From: Bacteroidota bacterium
GTDB taxonomy: Bacteria; Bacteroidota; Bacteroidia; AKYH767-A; 2013-40CM-41-45
Reading direction: 5' to 3'
Length of the DNA: 64,000 bases
Assembly: GCA_016720655.1 (NCBI GenBank)
Contig: JADKKE010000007.1
Span: 186,001-250,000, forward strand
A program made the translations under genes and the position numbers. This document shows, in pieces, positions 1 to 9,508 of the stretch; positions within the stretch are counted from its first letter, which is position 1, and each line of letters opens with the position of its first letter. The notes below the pieces were generated by a model, which was not told where the DNA came from, did not search any database, and was given only the letters and a program-made list of their open reading frames with translations.

Positions 1-1
1 A

Positions 2-1078
2 ATCAAAGCCGGTGCGATCGAAGCGATCAATAAATATGGTACTCAGTTTTCTTCTTCCCGTGCATATGTTTCATCCAGCTATTACCAACAGTCAGAAGAA
101 CTGCTGCGTAAAATGTTCTTTGGAAAACCACTTCTGTTATTGCAATCGCTCACTGTTGGACATATGTCCAACATTCCGATAATTGTTGGAAATGATGATG
201 CCGTAATTATGGATTCTCAGGTTCACGATAGTGTGCAAACAGCAGTTCAGATGTTACGCAACCGTGATGTACATATTGAGTTGATTCGTCACAACAGAAT
301 CGACATGCTGGAAAGCCGGGTCAAAGCACTGAAAGATAACTATAGGAAAATTTGGTACATGGCTGATGGAGTGTATTCCATGCAGGGGGATTACGCTCCT
401 GTAAAAGACCTCTATCGTTTAGCTGATCAGTACGAACAATTGCATCTTTATTTAGATGATATTCACGGGATGAGTTGGGCAGGTCCAAACGGAACGGGAT
501 ATGTATTAAGTCAGGGTGATTACCATCCTCGCTTGTATCTCACAACCGGCCTTACCAAAGCATTCGGAACATCCGGTGGATTGTTGATCTATCCGGAGGA
601 AGCGAGCTTTAACCTGATTAAAAACACCAGTAAAGCATTCATCTTTTCTATACAGATGCCTCCAATGGTTTTGGGAGCAACGGTTGAATCTGCTAAAATC
701 CATCTCAGTGATGAGATTTATACGTTTCAGGATGAGTTGAGATTGAAAATGGAATACTTCAACACGACTGCAAAAAAACTAGGCCTTCCATTAATCAATG
801 AAACATCTTCTCCAATTGGATTCATTGGAGTAGGTAAACCGGATGTAGGTTACAATATGGTGAAGAGAATGATGAATCAGGGATATTACTTTAACCTGAG
901 TGTCTTCCCAAGTGTTTCTTATAACAATACCGGATTACGGATTCCTATGAATCGTTTGCATACCTATGAGGACATTGAAAATCTGCTTACTGAAATTGCA
1001 ACTCAATTACCGCAGGCATTGGAAGATTCCAAATCAAGTATGTCGGAAATTTACAAGCATTTTAAGCTGGTCGCCTGA
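2..1078 (+). CDS. PLP-dependent aminotransferase, alpha-oxoamine synthase-like (5' truncated)
   Basis: The reading frame is open from base 2, so the gene starts left of the window; the first ATG at 113 is internal. The fold type I PLP pattern is visible: the aspartate and histidine pair in LDDIHGMSW, which contacts the cofactor ring, and the Schiff-base lysine in TGLTKAFGTSGG. These are typical of the KBL/BioF/serine palmitoyltransferase-like group, which condenses an amino acid with an acyl-CoA. The sequence is not close enough to classical BioF or KBL for me to name the substrate. It faces the response-regulator gene and shares a terminator with it. Family assignment is firm; the reaction is inferred only in general terms. 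Confidence 0.85.
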   Translation: MKAGAIEAINKYGTQFSSSRAYVSSSYYQQSEELLRKMFFGKPLLLLQSLTVGHMSNIPIIVGNDDAVIMDSQVHDSVQTAVQMLRNRDVHIELIRHNRIDMLESRVKALKDNYRKIWYMADGVYSMQGDYAPVKDLYRLADQYEQLHLYLDDIHGMSWAGPNGTGYVLSQGDYHPRLYLTTGLTKAFGTSGGLLIYPEEASFNLIKNTSKAFIFSIQMPPMVLGATVESAKIHLSDEIYTFQDELRLKMEYFNTTAKKLGLPLINETSSPIGFIGVGKPDVGYNMVKRMMNQGYYFNLSVFPSVSYNNTGLRIPMNRLHTYEDIENLLTEIATQLPQALEDSKSSMSEIYKHFKLVA

Positions 1079-1091
1079 TAGACCAGATACT

Positions 1092-1129
1092 AAAAAGCAA
1101 AGGGTCCGTATTCCGGACCCTTTGCTTTT
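1092..1129. terminator. Bidirectional intrinsic terminator
   Basis: A near-perfect 16-base inverted repeat (AAAAGCAAAGGGTCCG and its complement) has A-rich and T-rich flanks, so it can work on both strands. It lies between the convergent aminotransferase and response-regulator genes. Confidence 0.85.
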
Positions 1130-1145
1130 ATTAACCCTTATGATC

Positions 1146-1571
1146 TTATGGTTGTTCGCACAACTGCCAGAAATTGTTCAATATTGAAACGGCAGCAACG
1201 AAATTTTCAAATGAAATAGGCTTGATGATGTATCCGGCTACATTGTAATTGTAGGCTTCGAAACGATCTCTGTCATCATTTGACGTGGTCATCACAAAAA
1301 CACTGATGTTGTGCAGATCCTTGTCGGCCCGAAGTTCTTTCAAAAACTCAAGACCATTCATTTTGGGCATGTTAATGTCCAATAGTATGATCCGTGGAAC
1401 CGGAAGTATTTTTTCGACACCATTTGTTCCCCGAAGTTTATCCAGTGCTTCGACACCATTGTGAGCAATAAAAAGCGGATTTGAAATGTTGCTTTTTTTG
1501 AATGCTCTTTGAACATTCATACAATCCACTTCGTCGTCGTCAACCAGCAGTATGTTCACGATATTTTCCAT
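1146..1571 (-). CDS. Single-domain response regulator (CheY/Rcp1-like receiver)
   Basis: This 141-residue protein is only a receiver domain. The acidic pocket is D11-D13, the phospho-acceptor is D65 in LLDINMP, the switch residues are in MTTS near 94-97, and the conserved lysine is K117 in IIKP. With no output domain it probably relays a signal by protein contact, as Rcp1-type regulators of hybrid or phytochrome-like kinases do. The histidine kinase starting at 1867 is divergent and close, so it is a plausible partner, but nothing in the sequence proves pairing. The start ATG at 1571 follows a TTAACTTG box that is one T short of the Bacteroidota -7 element. Confidence 0.9.
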   Translation of the reverse strand: MENIVNILLVDDDEVDCMNVQRAFKKSNISNPLFIAHNGVEALDKLRGTNGVEKILPVPRIILLDINMPKMNGLEFLKELRADKDLHNISVFVMTTSNDDRDRFEAYNYNVAGYIIKPISFENFVAAVSILNNFWQLCEQP

Positions 1572-1866
1572 TACAAGTTAATTTTAATACGAGTCCCCGA
1601 TAATGGGGTTGCATCTTTCCCAGATTGCTGAGGCACAAATTACATAAATTCTTGAATTTCATAAAATAATCCAAAGATTCTGCGTAAAGGGTTGATAAGC
1701 AAGGATACTGATTTAGCCTTAGTAAGGAGATCCTTGCATTGAAATGTCAATACATAGCCAGGATTCAATAATCTGTTCAAAATTATTTGTAATTTCTTAC
1801 AGTTCAGTATCCATTCAGGTAAATTAGCGTTATTAATGCATTGAAGTATAAAACTGAAAATCGTTG

Positions 1867-3249
1867 ATGAAAAAGCTCTTAAGCATTCTGTTCCGAAAAG
1901 ACCTGTACGAAAGCATTCCTTACGATGACCTGATATCACGTCAGCGATTCACGCTTTTCAGGATCTTCACTTATACTGCATTCATTGCCAGTGTATCAAC
2001 AGCGATTCAAATTCTTGCTGCATTTGAAGAAACCAATATCCTCAGCTTTATTTTATTGGCACTGGCATTTGCAATTCTGGCGACTTTTTTTGCAGTTAAG
2101 GATCAATCAAAATTAACAACAGCTTATATAGTATCCTTGATTACTGGTTTTTCTGTCGTTCATATTCAAGCCTACAATGCGGGTGGTTTATTGAATACAG
2201 GAACGATGTATATATGCGCGATCATTATGACTGCGTTTATGCTTCTTGGTACAAAAGGTGGTAAATGGTTTACACTGTTGGGTATAATTAGTGTAATTTT
2301 TCTTTTTTACGCTTCTGAATTTACTACATGGACAACATACGATTTGTTCAAAAACGATATTCACCTCATCCATCAGGATGCATTAACGACATTCATTCTG
2401 GCATTGTTCCTTGTTGCAGCGCAGAGTAATTACTTGCACAGTGGAAAGAATGTAATCATCGAGCGAATCACAGATCAAAAAGATCAGTTGGAAATTAGTA
2501 ACCTCAAATTACAGGAGTATACGGTCCACCTGGAACGTAAGAACAATGAATTGGATAAGTTTGCTTCGATCGTTTCTCATGATCTCAAAGCTCCGTTGCG
2601 GGCAATAGGAAACCTCACCGGATGGATTGAAGAAGATGCAGGTGATACTCTTACACCGGAAGTGAGAACCAATTTTGATATGATCAAGCAGCGTGTGAAG
2701 CGGATGGAAGATTTGATTAATGCCATTTTGGATTACTCCCGTGCAGACCGCCGTGCTAGCGATGATGTAAAATTTAATGCGAAGGATTTGTTGGAAGAGA
2801 CGATGGAATTCATTGGAAAACCAGAAAATGTGAATCTTGAAATCGGTCCCGGAATGCCGGAGATTGTTACAGACAAAACCCGTCTGAGCCAGGTGTTTTC
2901 CAATCTTATCGGAAATGCGATTAAATACAATGACAAAGAAATTAAAGAAATAAAAATTTCAGTGAATGATCAACCGGAAGGATGGACATTTTCTGTTAAG
3001 GACAATGGGCCCGGGATTGAATCACAATATCACGAAAAAATATTTGTCATCTTCCAAACACTCAATCGTCGGGATGATGTAGAAAGCACCGGTGTGGGTT
3101 TGGCTATCGTTAAAAAAATTATTGAAGACCAGGGTGGTAAGATTTGGGTTGAATCCGAACTTGGAAAAGGGTCTGATTTCCGTTTCTTTTGGCCACGTGC
3201 CAAAAAACAAAAGGATTCTGTACTTATTGCCGCTACAATATTGGTGTAA
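1867..3249 (+). CDS. Membrane sensor histidine kinase
   Basis: The first 190 residues hold about six hydrophobic helices with short loops and no clear periplasmic sensor domain. A coiled-coil linker follows (about 195-230), then a HisKA dimerisation helix with phospho-acceptor His238 in SHDLKAP, and a HATPase domain with N box (NLIGNAIKYND, near 348), G1 (DNGPGI, near 378) and G2 (GVGLAIVKK, near 409). HisKA ending in LKAPLRAI is typical of kinases that signal to CheY-like receivers, and a lone receiver is encoded divergently next door. I chose ATG 1867; a TTG directly before it at 1864 is possible. The stimulus is unknown. Confidence 0.9.
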   Translation: MKKLLSILFRKDLYESIPYDDLISRQRFTLFRIFTYTAFIASVSTAIQILAAFEETNILSFILLALAFAILATFFAVKDQSKLTTAYIVSLITGFSVVHIQAYNAGGLLNTGTMYICAIIMTAFMLLGTKGGKWFTLLGIISVIFLFYASEFTTWTTYDLFKNDIHLIHQDALTTFILALFLVAAQSNYLHSGKNVIIERITDQKDQLEISNLKLQEYTVHLERKNNELDKFASIVSHDLKAPLRAIGNLTGWIEEDAGDTLTPEVRTNFDMIKQRVKRMEDLINAILDYSRADRRASDDVKFNAKDLLEETMEFIGKPENVNLEIGPGMPEIVTDKTRLSQVFSNLIGNAIKYNDKEIKEIKISVNDQPEGWTFSVKDNGPGIESQYHEKIFVIFQTLNRRDDVESTGVGLAIVKKIIEDQGGKIWVESELGKGSDFRFFWPRAKKQKDSVLIAATILV

Positions 3250-3321
3250 GGAATGCGGGTGAATTCCAGAACACTTGGCTTGGGATGAAGTTAAATTGCA
3301 TGAAGATAACCCATAAGGAAC

Positions 3322-3669
3322 ATGCGAAAAATCAAAACATCCCAGGAAGTAAGCGGATCACCGGAAATGAAAGTGGTGAGTCTTCAGAATAACCATGCAC
3401 AAATTGAAATTGAAATTGACAGGCATGTAAAAAGTATCCAGTGTCTCATTCGCAGGTTGACTCCGGCAGACAGACAAAAGTATTACAATGGATTGCTTTC
3501 ACATTTGCTTTCAGAACCCGTTCAGTTTCCATTGCAGGCTCATACAGCCAAACAAAAGGTTCAGGAGCACGATTACAGTAATCTCTCTGAAAACGATCTG
3601 CAATTGATTCGTGAGCTTTCTCAAAATATGGAAAAGCTTTACCGGATCAATAATTTCGACAATGAATGA
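3322..3669 (+). CDS. Small conserved-looking hypothetical protein after the histidine kinase
   Basis: I do not recognise this 115-residue protein. It starts 72 bases after the kinase and has a recognisable ribosome site (TAAGGA) just before ATG 3322. It is soluble, lacks a signal peptide, and the C-terminal half looks helical (SENDLQLIRELSQNMEKL). The strong terminator right after its stop suggests that it ends the kinase transcription unit, so it may be an accessory of that signalling pair. That role is inference from position only. Confidence 0.6.
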   Translation: MRKIKTSQEVSGSPEMKVVSLQNNHAQIEIEIDRHVKSIQCLIRRLTPADRQKYYNGLLSHLLSEPVQFPLQAHTAKQKVQEHDYSNLSENDLQLIRELSQNMEKLYRINNFDNE

Positions 3670-3693
3670 TGAAATAACCCATACATAAAGTGT

Positions 3694-3735
3694 AAAAAAA
3701 AAGAACGTCTGAGAAATCAGGCGTTTCTTTTTTTT
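3694..3735 (+). terminator. Intrinsic terminator
   Basis: An A-run, an imperfect stem (AAGAACGTCTGA with TCAGGCGTTTCTT, one bulge) and a T-run close the kinase unit. The A-run also lets it act on the convergent M14 peptidase gene. Confidence 0.75.
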
Positions 3736-3790
3736 AATGAATTTCAGGTTGATGTAGCGTTAAAAATAATCAAAAACCAACTCCCATTCA

Positions 3791-5542
3791 TTATCGTTTG
3801 CCTATCCTGTAAACAGGGTATCTGTTCACACTTTTTTCATAGTATGGGGAGTGCTTGTAAATATAATAGAGCTGTGAAAAGGAATCTTTGGCAAACTCAG
3901 GCTCACTGGCTTTTTTAGATTCAAAATTCTTTTTCAGAAGACTATCTGAAAGCAAAATCTGTTCGGCCAGGGGCTCAAAAACATATCCTGAAAACCATTC
4001 TTTTTGCTGGAGAATACCGTCAAAAAATCCCCAGTTGAAATAGCTGTCGGCGCATTCCGGTTCCAATGTTTCGATGAGATAGCGGTTGTTTTCCTGAAAT
4101 ACAGGTACAAGATAATCTCCGGTCGAAACTTTGATCTGCTCAACTTGTTTTCTTACACGCGTGTTAGAATGCAGATAATGGCCTTCATAAGGACCATCAG
4201 TTGTTGAGAAACTTTCAATATAATACACCTCCGCTGTGGTGACGGAATCCTCCTTAATGGTGATGAGTCGGAATTTATTTTGATCAATCAAAGTCGAAAC
4301 TTTTAACCAGGCCTGAGGGATCAGGTAATACATCGGAGCATGAATGGTATCCGCTGCAATGTATTTCGGGAAATAAGGAATCTTCTTTTCGTAGGGTTGC
4401 GCATGGTCATAATAATACTGTTCCAACCCGGTCACTTTGCTTGTCTTGGAAACTGCTGTATAGCCTTTGAAATCCAGTTTTTCTGAATAGGTAGTGTCCA
4501 GCTCCCAATTTGTAGGGAAAGATAAACGCACGACATCTTCTTTCTTCGCGAGAGATCTTGCTTCTCTGATATTTTCAGATTCTGAACTCACTACTTCCAA
4601 CATTGATCTCAATAATTTTTGTGTGGAAGCAACACGTTTTGAAAAGGGTTTGAGCATATGTGTCTCTGCAATAAATCCAAAAATATTAAACAAACCACAG
4701 TATCCGGATGCAAATCTTGGAATTTCAAGAAATGCACGAATTCCTTTTTCGGGGATGTCATCATAGTTTTTTGTATCAACATAAGGACACATTTCTTCAC
4801 CTTTTTGTTTCATTCTTTTGAAAAGCAAAGGAGAAAATGTTTCTTTCATGTATTTACCCATGACAGGATAGAGTTTATCGGATTGACTACTAATCAATGT
4901 CATTGTGTATTGATAATCTGCGCCATCGCTAACATGGGTGTCTAGAAAAACGTCGGGGTCCCACTGCCGCAGAATAGAAATCAGAGATTGAGTATTTCGT
5001 GTGTCACATTTTATGAAGTCCCTGTTGAGATCAAGATTTTGTGAATTGCCTCTGAACCCATACTCAGGAGGTCCATCCTGATTTACGCGGCTACAACAAT
5101 TCCTGTTCATAGCCCCATCAATATTGAAAACCGGAACAATGCAAATCGTCACCTTGTCAAGCAGTGTGTTCGTGTTTATATTTTCCAATAATTCTCTGGC
5201 CCAAAGTATACTTGCATTAATTCCGTCGGGTTCGCCGGGATGAATACCATTGTTAATGAAGAGGATTGTATTGCCTATTTCATGCAGTCTTCGGGGCTCA
5301 AATAATCCTTGTTTGTCGATGATGAATAGCTGCAGTGGTAGTCCTGAGTCAGTTTTTCCATAAGGAATCAGCCTTGCCTTACTATAAGTGGAATCCAGGG
5401 TTTTGTAGGCCTTTATTACTTCAGCATATGTCGGTGTAGTATAGTATAAACTGTCATTTTCCGGGGAACCTGAGGCCAGAACTGAAATCGATTGAACGAA
5501 ACACACTATTGAAATGAACAAATGCAGGAAATTGTAATTCAT
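3791..5542 (-). CDS. Secreted M14 family zinc carboxypeptidase
   Basis: An N-terminal signal peptide (about residues 1-23) is followed by an M14 domain. Zinc ligands are H101 and E104 in GIHPGEPDG and probably H203 in LDTHVSDG. The substrate-binding Asn-Arg motif is in NLDLNRDF near 171-176, and the likely catalytic glutamate is E292 in IAETHML. The C-terminal 250 residues are a less conserved extension seen in large Bacteroidota M14 proteins. It probably trims peptides or cell-wall-derived peptides in the periplasm or outside the cell. Two tandem TAnnTTTG boxes lie directly before the start codon. Confidence 0.88.
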   Translation of the reverse strand: MNYNFLHLFISIVCFVQSISVLASGSPENDSLYYTTPTYAEVIKAYKTLDSTYSKARLIPYGKTDSGLPLQLFIIDKQGLFEPRRLHEIGNTILFINNGIHPGEPDGINASILWARELLENINTNTLLDKVTICIVPVFNIDGAMNRNCCSRVNQDGPPEYGFRGNSQNLDLNRDFIKCDTRNTQSLISILRQWDPDVFLDTHVSDGADYQYTMTLISSQSDKLYPVMGKYMKETFSPLLFKRMKQKGEEMCPYVDTKNYDDIPEKGIRAFLEIPRFASGYCGLFNIFGFIAETHMLKPFSKRVASTQKLLRSMLEVVSSESENIREARSLAKKEDVVRLSFPTNWELDTTYSEKLDFKGYTAVSKTSKVTGLEQYYYDHAQPYEKKIPYFPKYIAADTIHAPMYYLIPQAWLKVSTLIDQNKFRLITIKEDSVTTAEVYYIESFSTTDGPYEGHYLHSNTRVRKQVEQIKVSTGDYLVPVFQENNRYLIETLEPECADSYFNWGFFDGILQQKEWFSGYVFEPLAEQILLSDSLLKKNFESKKASEPEFAKDSFSQLYYIYKHSPYYEKSVNRYPVYRIGKR

Positions 5543-5546
5543 GTTT

Positions 5547-5563
5547 CAAACTTATCAAATTTA
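5547..5563 (-). promoter_or_regulatory. Tandem -7 promoter boxes of the M14 gene
   Basis: On the minus strand TAAATTTG (5563-5556) and TAAGTTTG (5554-5547) both match TAnnTTTG. The nearer one ends 4 bases before the ATG, which would give an almost leaderless mRNA. No clear TTG -33 element is seen at the usual spacing. Confidence 0.4.
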
Positions 5564-5646
5564 TTGAATTCCTGATTTAAACTTTGTTAACATCTTTTTG
5601 TGCTTGATTTTTTATGATTTTATACCTTGTCTCCTCAAATCTTAAC

Positions 5647-8451
5647 ATGAATTCTATGAAAAAATTGTTTTCACTCTGTTGTATGGTCTTTTTTCTGCTG
5701 CATGCGAATGCTCAGATGGATCTGAAAAATCCCTTGCCTTCGGATCCCAAAGTAAGGACAGGAACTTTCAGTAATGGGATGAAATATTATATCCGCCAAA
5801 ATTCGAAACCGGAAAAAAGGGCGGAGTTCCGCCTAGCAGTAAATGCAGGTTCCACTTCTGAAAATGACGATCAGCAGGGGCTTGCGCATTTGGTAGAACA
5901 CATGGCATTTAACGGCACAAAAAATTTTAAAAAGAATGAACTTGTAGATTACCTCGAATCGGTAGGCACTAAGTTTGGCGCACATCTGAATGCTTACACA
6001 AGTTTTGATGAAACTGTGTATATGATCCAACTACCTACCGACAGTGAAACCATTGTCAACAAGGGCATTCAGATTCTTGAGGAATGGGCTCACAGTCTTG
6101 CATTCGATTCTCTCGAGGTTGAAAAAGAACGCGGGGTAGTAGTGGAGGAATGGAGACTTGGTCAGGGTGCTGATGAACGAATGCGGAGAAAATATTGGCC
6201 TGTTTTGTTCAAAGATTCAAGGTATGCTGAACGATTGCCGATTGGAAAAAAGGAAATTATTGAAGGTTGTACCCAGGCTACATTAAGGAATTTTTACAAA
6301 GATTGGTACAGACCGGATATCATGGCAGTGATTGCTGTGGGTGATTTTGACATCAGTGAAATGGAGAAAAAATTGAAAAAGCAATTTGAGAATGTTCCTC
6401 CTGTTGCAAAACCAAGACCGGTAATTGCTTATACGGTTCCGGATAATAAAGAAATTGAAATTTCAGTGGCAACGGATAAAGAAGCACGTTACAGTGTTGT
6501 GAATTTGTTTTACAAACAACCACCGCAAATCACCAAAACTGTTGAGGATTACAGAAGAACGATTGCGCAAAGCCTTTTTTCCGGGATGTTGAATGCACGC
6601 ATGTCCGAATTGCAGAGACAAGCAGATCCGCCATTCATGTTTTCATTCAGTGGATATGGTGATCTGGTGCGTAACAAGTACGCATACAATTCTGCTGCGG
6701 GTTGCAAAGAAGATGGGATAGAGCGTGCACTGCAGACGGTGGTAACAGAAAATGAACGCGTGCGCAGGTTTGGATTTACTGCAACAGAATTGGCCAGACA
6801 GAAGGCGGAAATGTTGAGCGGAATCACTGAATCCTATAATGAACGCGATAAAACAGAATCCAGAAATTTTGCAAGAGAATATGTGAGTAATTTTCTAACT
6901 CAGGAACCAATGCCCGGGATAGCATACGAATTCGAGATGTATCAAAAGTATCTTGACGGTATCACTTTGGAAGAAGTGAATGCCTTTGCCGGAAAATGGA
7001 TCACTGATGGTGAAAATTGTGTTGTCCTCATTACCGCTCCTGAAAAATCAACGACGAAGATGCCGTCAGATGAACAAATCCGTTCAATCATGAAAGGAAT
7101 GCGTCAATTGCAATTAACACCCTACATCGACAAAGTTGTCAATAAACCATTGATTGAAGGTAATCTTGCCGGAGGAAAAATCGAGAGCACAAAAACGATT
7201 GAACCCTTCGGGATCACAGAATGGAAATTGTCAAATGGAATTCGGGTTGCCTTGAAACCAACCGATTTTAAAAACGATGAAATACTTTTCACTTCGTATT
7301 CATGGGGCGGATGGTCTTTGTATCCTGAAAAGGAATATTATTCAGCAGCGAGTTGCGATGAGATTGTAGATGAAAGTGGAGTAGGGGAATTCGATGCAAC
7401 TGCGCTTGAAAAACTCCTCAGCGGAAAGATTGTAGGCGGCTCACCCTATGTTTCGGAATTATCACAAGGTTTTAATGGCAGTTGTGCCCCGAAGGATGTG
7501 GAAACATTGATGCAATTGATTTATAAATATTTTACCGATCCACGGGAAGACAAGGATGCATTTCAATCTTATATCGAAACCAGAAAAGGATTTTTACAGA
7601 ATAAAAATTCTGATCCACAATCAATTTTCCGTGATACAATTGCTTATGTAATGTCTGGCTATAATTACAGGAGCCGGCCGATGACTGTAGAAACATTGAA
7701 TGAAATCTCATTGAGTCGGTCGCTTGCAATCTATAAGGAACGCTTTAGTGATGCTTCAGGATTTACGTTTGTCTTTGTTGGAAATTTCAAGTTGGATGAA
7801 ATGAAAGTACTCTGTGAAAAATACCTTGGAAGTTTACCCGCATTGAAAAAAGGAGAAACCTGGAAGGACCTTGGAATGAGATCACCAAAAGGTAAAGTTG
7901 AGAAGATTGTGAAAAAAGGCGTTGAGCCTAAATCATCAGTCATGCTGCGTTACAATATGCCATTTGAATATACACGACAACACCGTAATGAAGTCAATGC
8001 CCTGGTGAAGTTGGTGAGCATACGTTTGCGTGAGGTTTTGCGTGAAGATAAAAGTGGAGTGTATGGGGTTGGCTGTAATGCTTCCCCAAAACATTATCCC
8101 GCTGAAGGCCTTGAAGTAACGATTAGCTTTAGTTGCTCACCTTCTAATGTTGACATGTTAATCAAAGCTGCAGAGGATGTATTGGCAGAAGTAAAAAGCA
8201 AGGACTGTGATGAAAAGAACCTGACCAAGATTAAAGAAACAGCCCTGAGAGAGCGGGAGACAGGCTTACAGGAAAATCAATTCTGGCTGAATACGATTAG
8301 TTCAAATTATCAAAACAATGAGGATTTGACAGAAATAAAAGGCTATAGCGAATGGGTAAATAAACTTAGCGGAGCTGATTTGAAGGCATTCGCAAACAAA
8401 TACCTTCAAACAGCAAATGCTGCGAAATTTATTCTGAGTCCGGAAAAATAG
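5647..8451 (+). CDS. Secreted M16 family zinc protease (PqqL/pitrilysin-like, two-lobe)
   Basis: This 934-residue protein has a signal peptide (to about residue 22, ending HANA before Gln) and two fused M16 halves. The active half has the inverted zinc motif HxxEH at 81-85 (HLVEH) and the distal glutamate in EKERGVVVEEWR. The second half, from about residue 520, lacks HxxEH and acts as the inactive lobe that closes the chamber. Length and layout fit the PqqL-type periplasmic proteases that degrade unfolded or small peptides. ATG 5614 is also in frame but would put extra residues before the signal peptide; 5647 or 5656 fits better. Confidence 0.92.
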   Translation: MNSMKKLFSLCCMVFFLLHANAQMDLKNPLPSDPKVRTGTFSNGMKYYIRQNSKPEKRAEFRLAVNAGSTSENDDQQGLAHLVEHMAFNGTKNFKKNELVDYLESVGTKFGAHLNAYTSFDETVYMIQLPTDSETIVNKGIQILEEWAHSLAFDSLEVEKERGVVVEEWRLGQGADERMRRKYWPVLFKDSRYAERLPIGKKEIIEGCTQATLRNFYKDWYRPDIMAVIAVGDFDISEMEKKLKKQFENVPPVAKPRPVIAYTVPDNKEIEISVATDKEARYSVVNLFYKQPPQITKTVEDYRRTIAQSLFSGMLNARMSELQRQADPPFMFSFSGYGDLVRNKYAYNSAAGCKEDGIERALQTVVTENERVRRFGFTATELARQKAEMLSGITESYNERDKTESRNFAREYVSNFLTQEPMPGIAYEFEMYQKYLDGITLEEVNAFAGKWITDGENCVVLITAPEKSTTKMPSDEQIRSIMKGMRQLQLTPYIDKVVNKPLIEGNLAGGKIESTKTIEPFGITEWKLSNGIRVALKPTDFKNDEILFTSYSWGGWSLYPEKEYYSAASCDEIVDESGVGEFDATALEKLLSGKIVGGSPYVSELSQGFNGSCAPKDVETLMQLIYKYFTDPREDKDAFQSYIETRKGFLQNKNSDPQSIFRDTIAYVMSGYNYRSRPMTVETLNEISLSRSLAIYKERFSDASGFTFVFVGNFKLDEMKVLCEKYLGSLPALKKGETWKDLGMRSPKGKVEKIVKKGVEPKSSVMLRYNMPFEYTRQHRNEVNALVKLVSIRLREVLREDKSGVYGVGCNASPKHYPAEGLEVTISFSCSPSNVDMLIKAAEDVLAEVKSKDCDEKNLTKIKETALRERETGLQENQFWLNTISSNYQNNEDLTEIKGYSEWVNKLSGADLKAFANKYLQTANAAKFILSPEK

Positions 8452-8466
8452 AATTTCGGTTTCATA

Positions 8467-8509
8467 AAAACGAACCTTTTGCCTCTGGCAGAAGGTTCGT
8501 TTTTTTTTT
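8467..8509 (+). terminator. Intrinsic terminator of the M16 gene
   Basis: A stem of AACGAACCTTTTGC with GCAGAAGGTTCGTT and a short CTCTG-type loop is followed by a run of ten T residues. Confidence 0.88.
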
Positions 8510-8545
8510 GAAAGAATGAAGCTATTCGTAGCCCTGAGCTTTTAA

Positions 8546-9448
8546 TTAAATACCCAAATGATTACTGAGAAAAGCAATGATTTCATTTTGTGATTCCGGT
8601 GGAAACCAGTGAATTTCCGGATCTTTTTTGAACCAGGTAAGCTGACGTTTTGCATATCGACGGGTATTCTTTTTTATTTCGTCGATGGCTTCCTCCAGTT
8701 GAATTTGGTTTTCGAAAAAAGGAAAAAGTTCCTGATACCCGACGGTACGGAGTGCATTTTTTTCTTTTAGTGGAATAAACGTGCGCGCCTCTTCAACAAG
8801 TCCATTGGCAAGCATTTCATCAACCCGTTGGTTGATTCGTTGATACATTTCTTCGCGTTCCGGTAAAAGGCCGATCTTTAGTATAGTGAAGGGTCTTTTT
8901 TTGGAGGTCGATTTTCGAAGTGCGGAAAATTTTTCTCCACTTAAAATACAAACTTCTATCGCACGGATCAGTCGATGAGGATTTTGGATGTCCACTTCCT
9001 GATAATATTCAGGATCCAATTCCCTGAGCTCTTTTTGCAAAGCCGCGATCCCATTCTTTTCCAAAGCATCTTCCAATCGTTTCCGAATCTCCGGATTGCC
9101 TGATGGAAGCTGGTCAAGACCCTTGCAAATGGCATTGATATACAATCCGCTTCCGCCTGCAAGAATTGCCTGATCCTTGTTATTGAAAATTCCCTGAAGA
9201 ACTTCCAATGCATCTGTTTCATAATTGCCTACATTATACTCTTCAACAGGAGACAAGGTATCGATGAAATGATGTTTCACTGTAGTTAATTCCTGAGGAG
9301 TAGGTTTCGCGGTACCGATATCCATCCCTTTATAGAATTGCCTGGAATCCGCATTGATAATTTCAGTTTTTAAAAAAACTGCGAGTTGGATAGCGAGAGC
9401 TGTCTTCCCCGAAGCAGTGGGACCTAAAATTACGATCAGTGTTTTCAT
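8546..9448 (-). CDS. miaA: tRNA dimethylallyltransferase
   Basis: MiaA transfers the dimethylallyl group of DMAPP to N6 of A37 in tRNAs that read codons starting with U. Visible marks are the P-loop GPTASGKT at 9-16, the DMAPP/tRNA motif DSRQFYKGMDIGTAKP, GGSGLYI, LRTVGYQELF and the C-terminal KRQLTWFKKD. At 300 residues it is full length. I placed the start at ATG 9448, immediately before the P-loop strand; the frame stays open upstream but runs through the neighbour's terminator. It lies in a minus-strand group with cca and tsaC, all acting on tRNA. Confidence 0.97.
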   Translation of the reverse strand: MKTLIVILGPTASGKTALAIQLAVFLKTEIINADSRQFYKGMDIGTAKPTPQELTTVKHHFIDTLSPVEEYNVGNYETDALEVLQGIFNNKDQAILAGGSGLYINAICKGLDQLPSGNPEIRKRLEDALEKNGIAALQKELRELDPEYYQEVDIQNPHRLIRAIEVCILSGEKFSALRKSTSKKRPFTILKIGLLPEREEMYQRINQRVDEMLANGLVEEARTFIPLKEKNALRTVGYQELFPFFENQIQLEEAIDEIKKNTRRYAKRQLTWFKKDPEIHWFPPESQNEIIAFLSNHLGI

Positions 9449-9458
9449 GAAACAGTAA

Positions 9459-9497
9459 AAATAAGAAACCCTCCGGAAAGGAGGGTCTCTTATTAAT
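9459..9497 (-). terminator. Intrinsic terminator between the pRiA4b-like gene and miaA
   Basis: A 15-base stem (AATAAGAAACCCTCC with GGAGGGTCTCTTATT, one mismatch) has a T-rich tail on the minus strand, 11 bases before the miaA start. It implies that miaA is transcribed separately or by read-through. Confidence 0.75.
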
Positions 9498-9508
9498 TTC
9501 GTGTACAA

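Noticed and set aside
1640..1939. A 99-codon open frame on the minus strand before the histidine kinase
   Set aside because: It runs over the kinase's N-terminal codons and the promoter region, has no family resemblance and no ribosome site.
5597..5630. Vegetative promoter for the M16 gene (TTTG, then TATACCTTG)
   Set aside because: The spacing is about 22 bases and the -7 element is off by one base; too weak to list.
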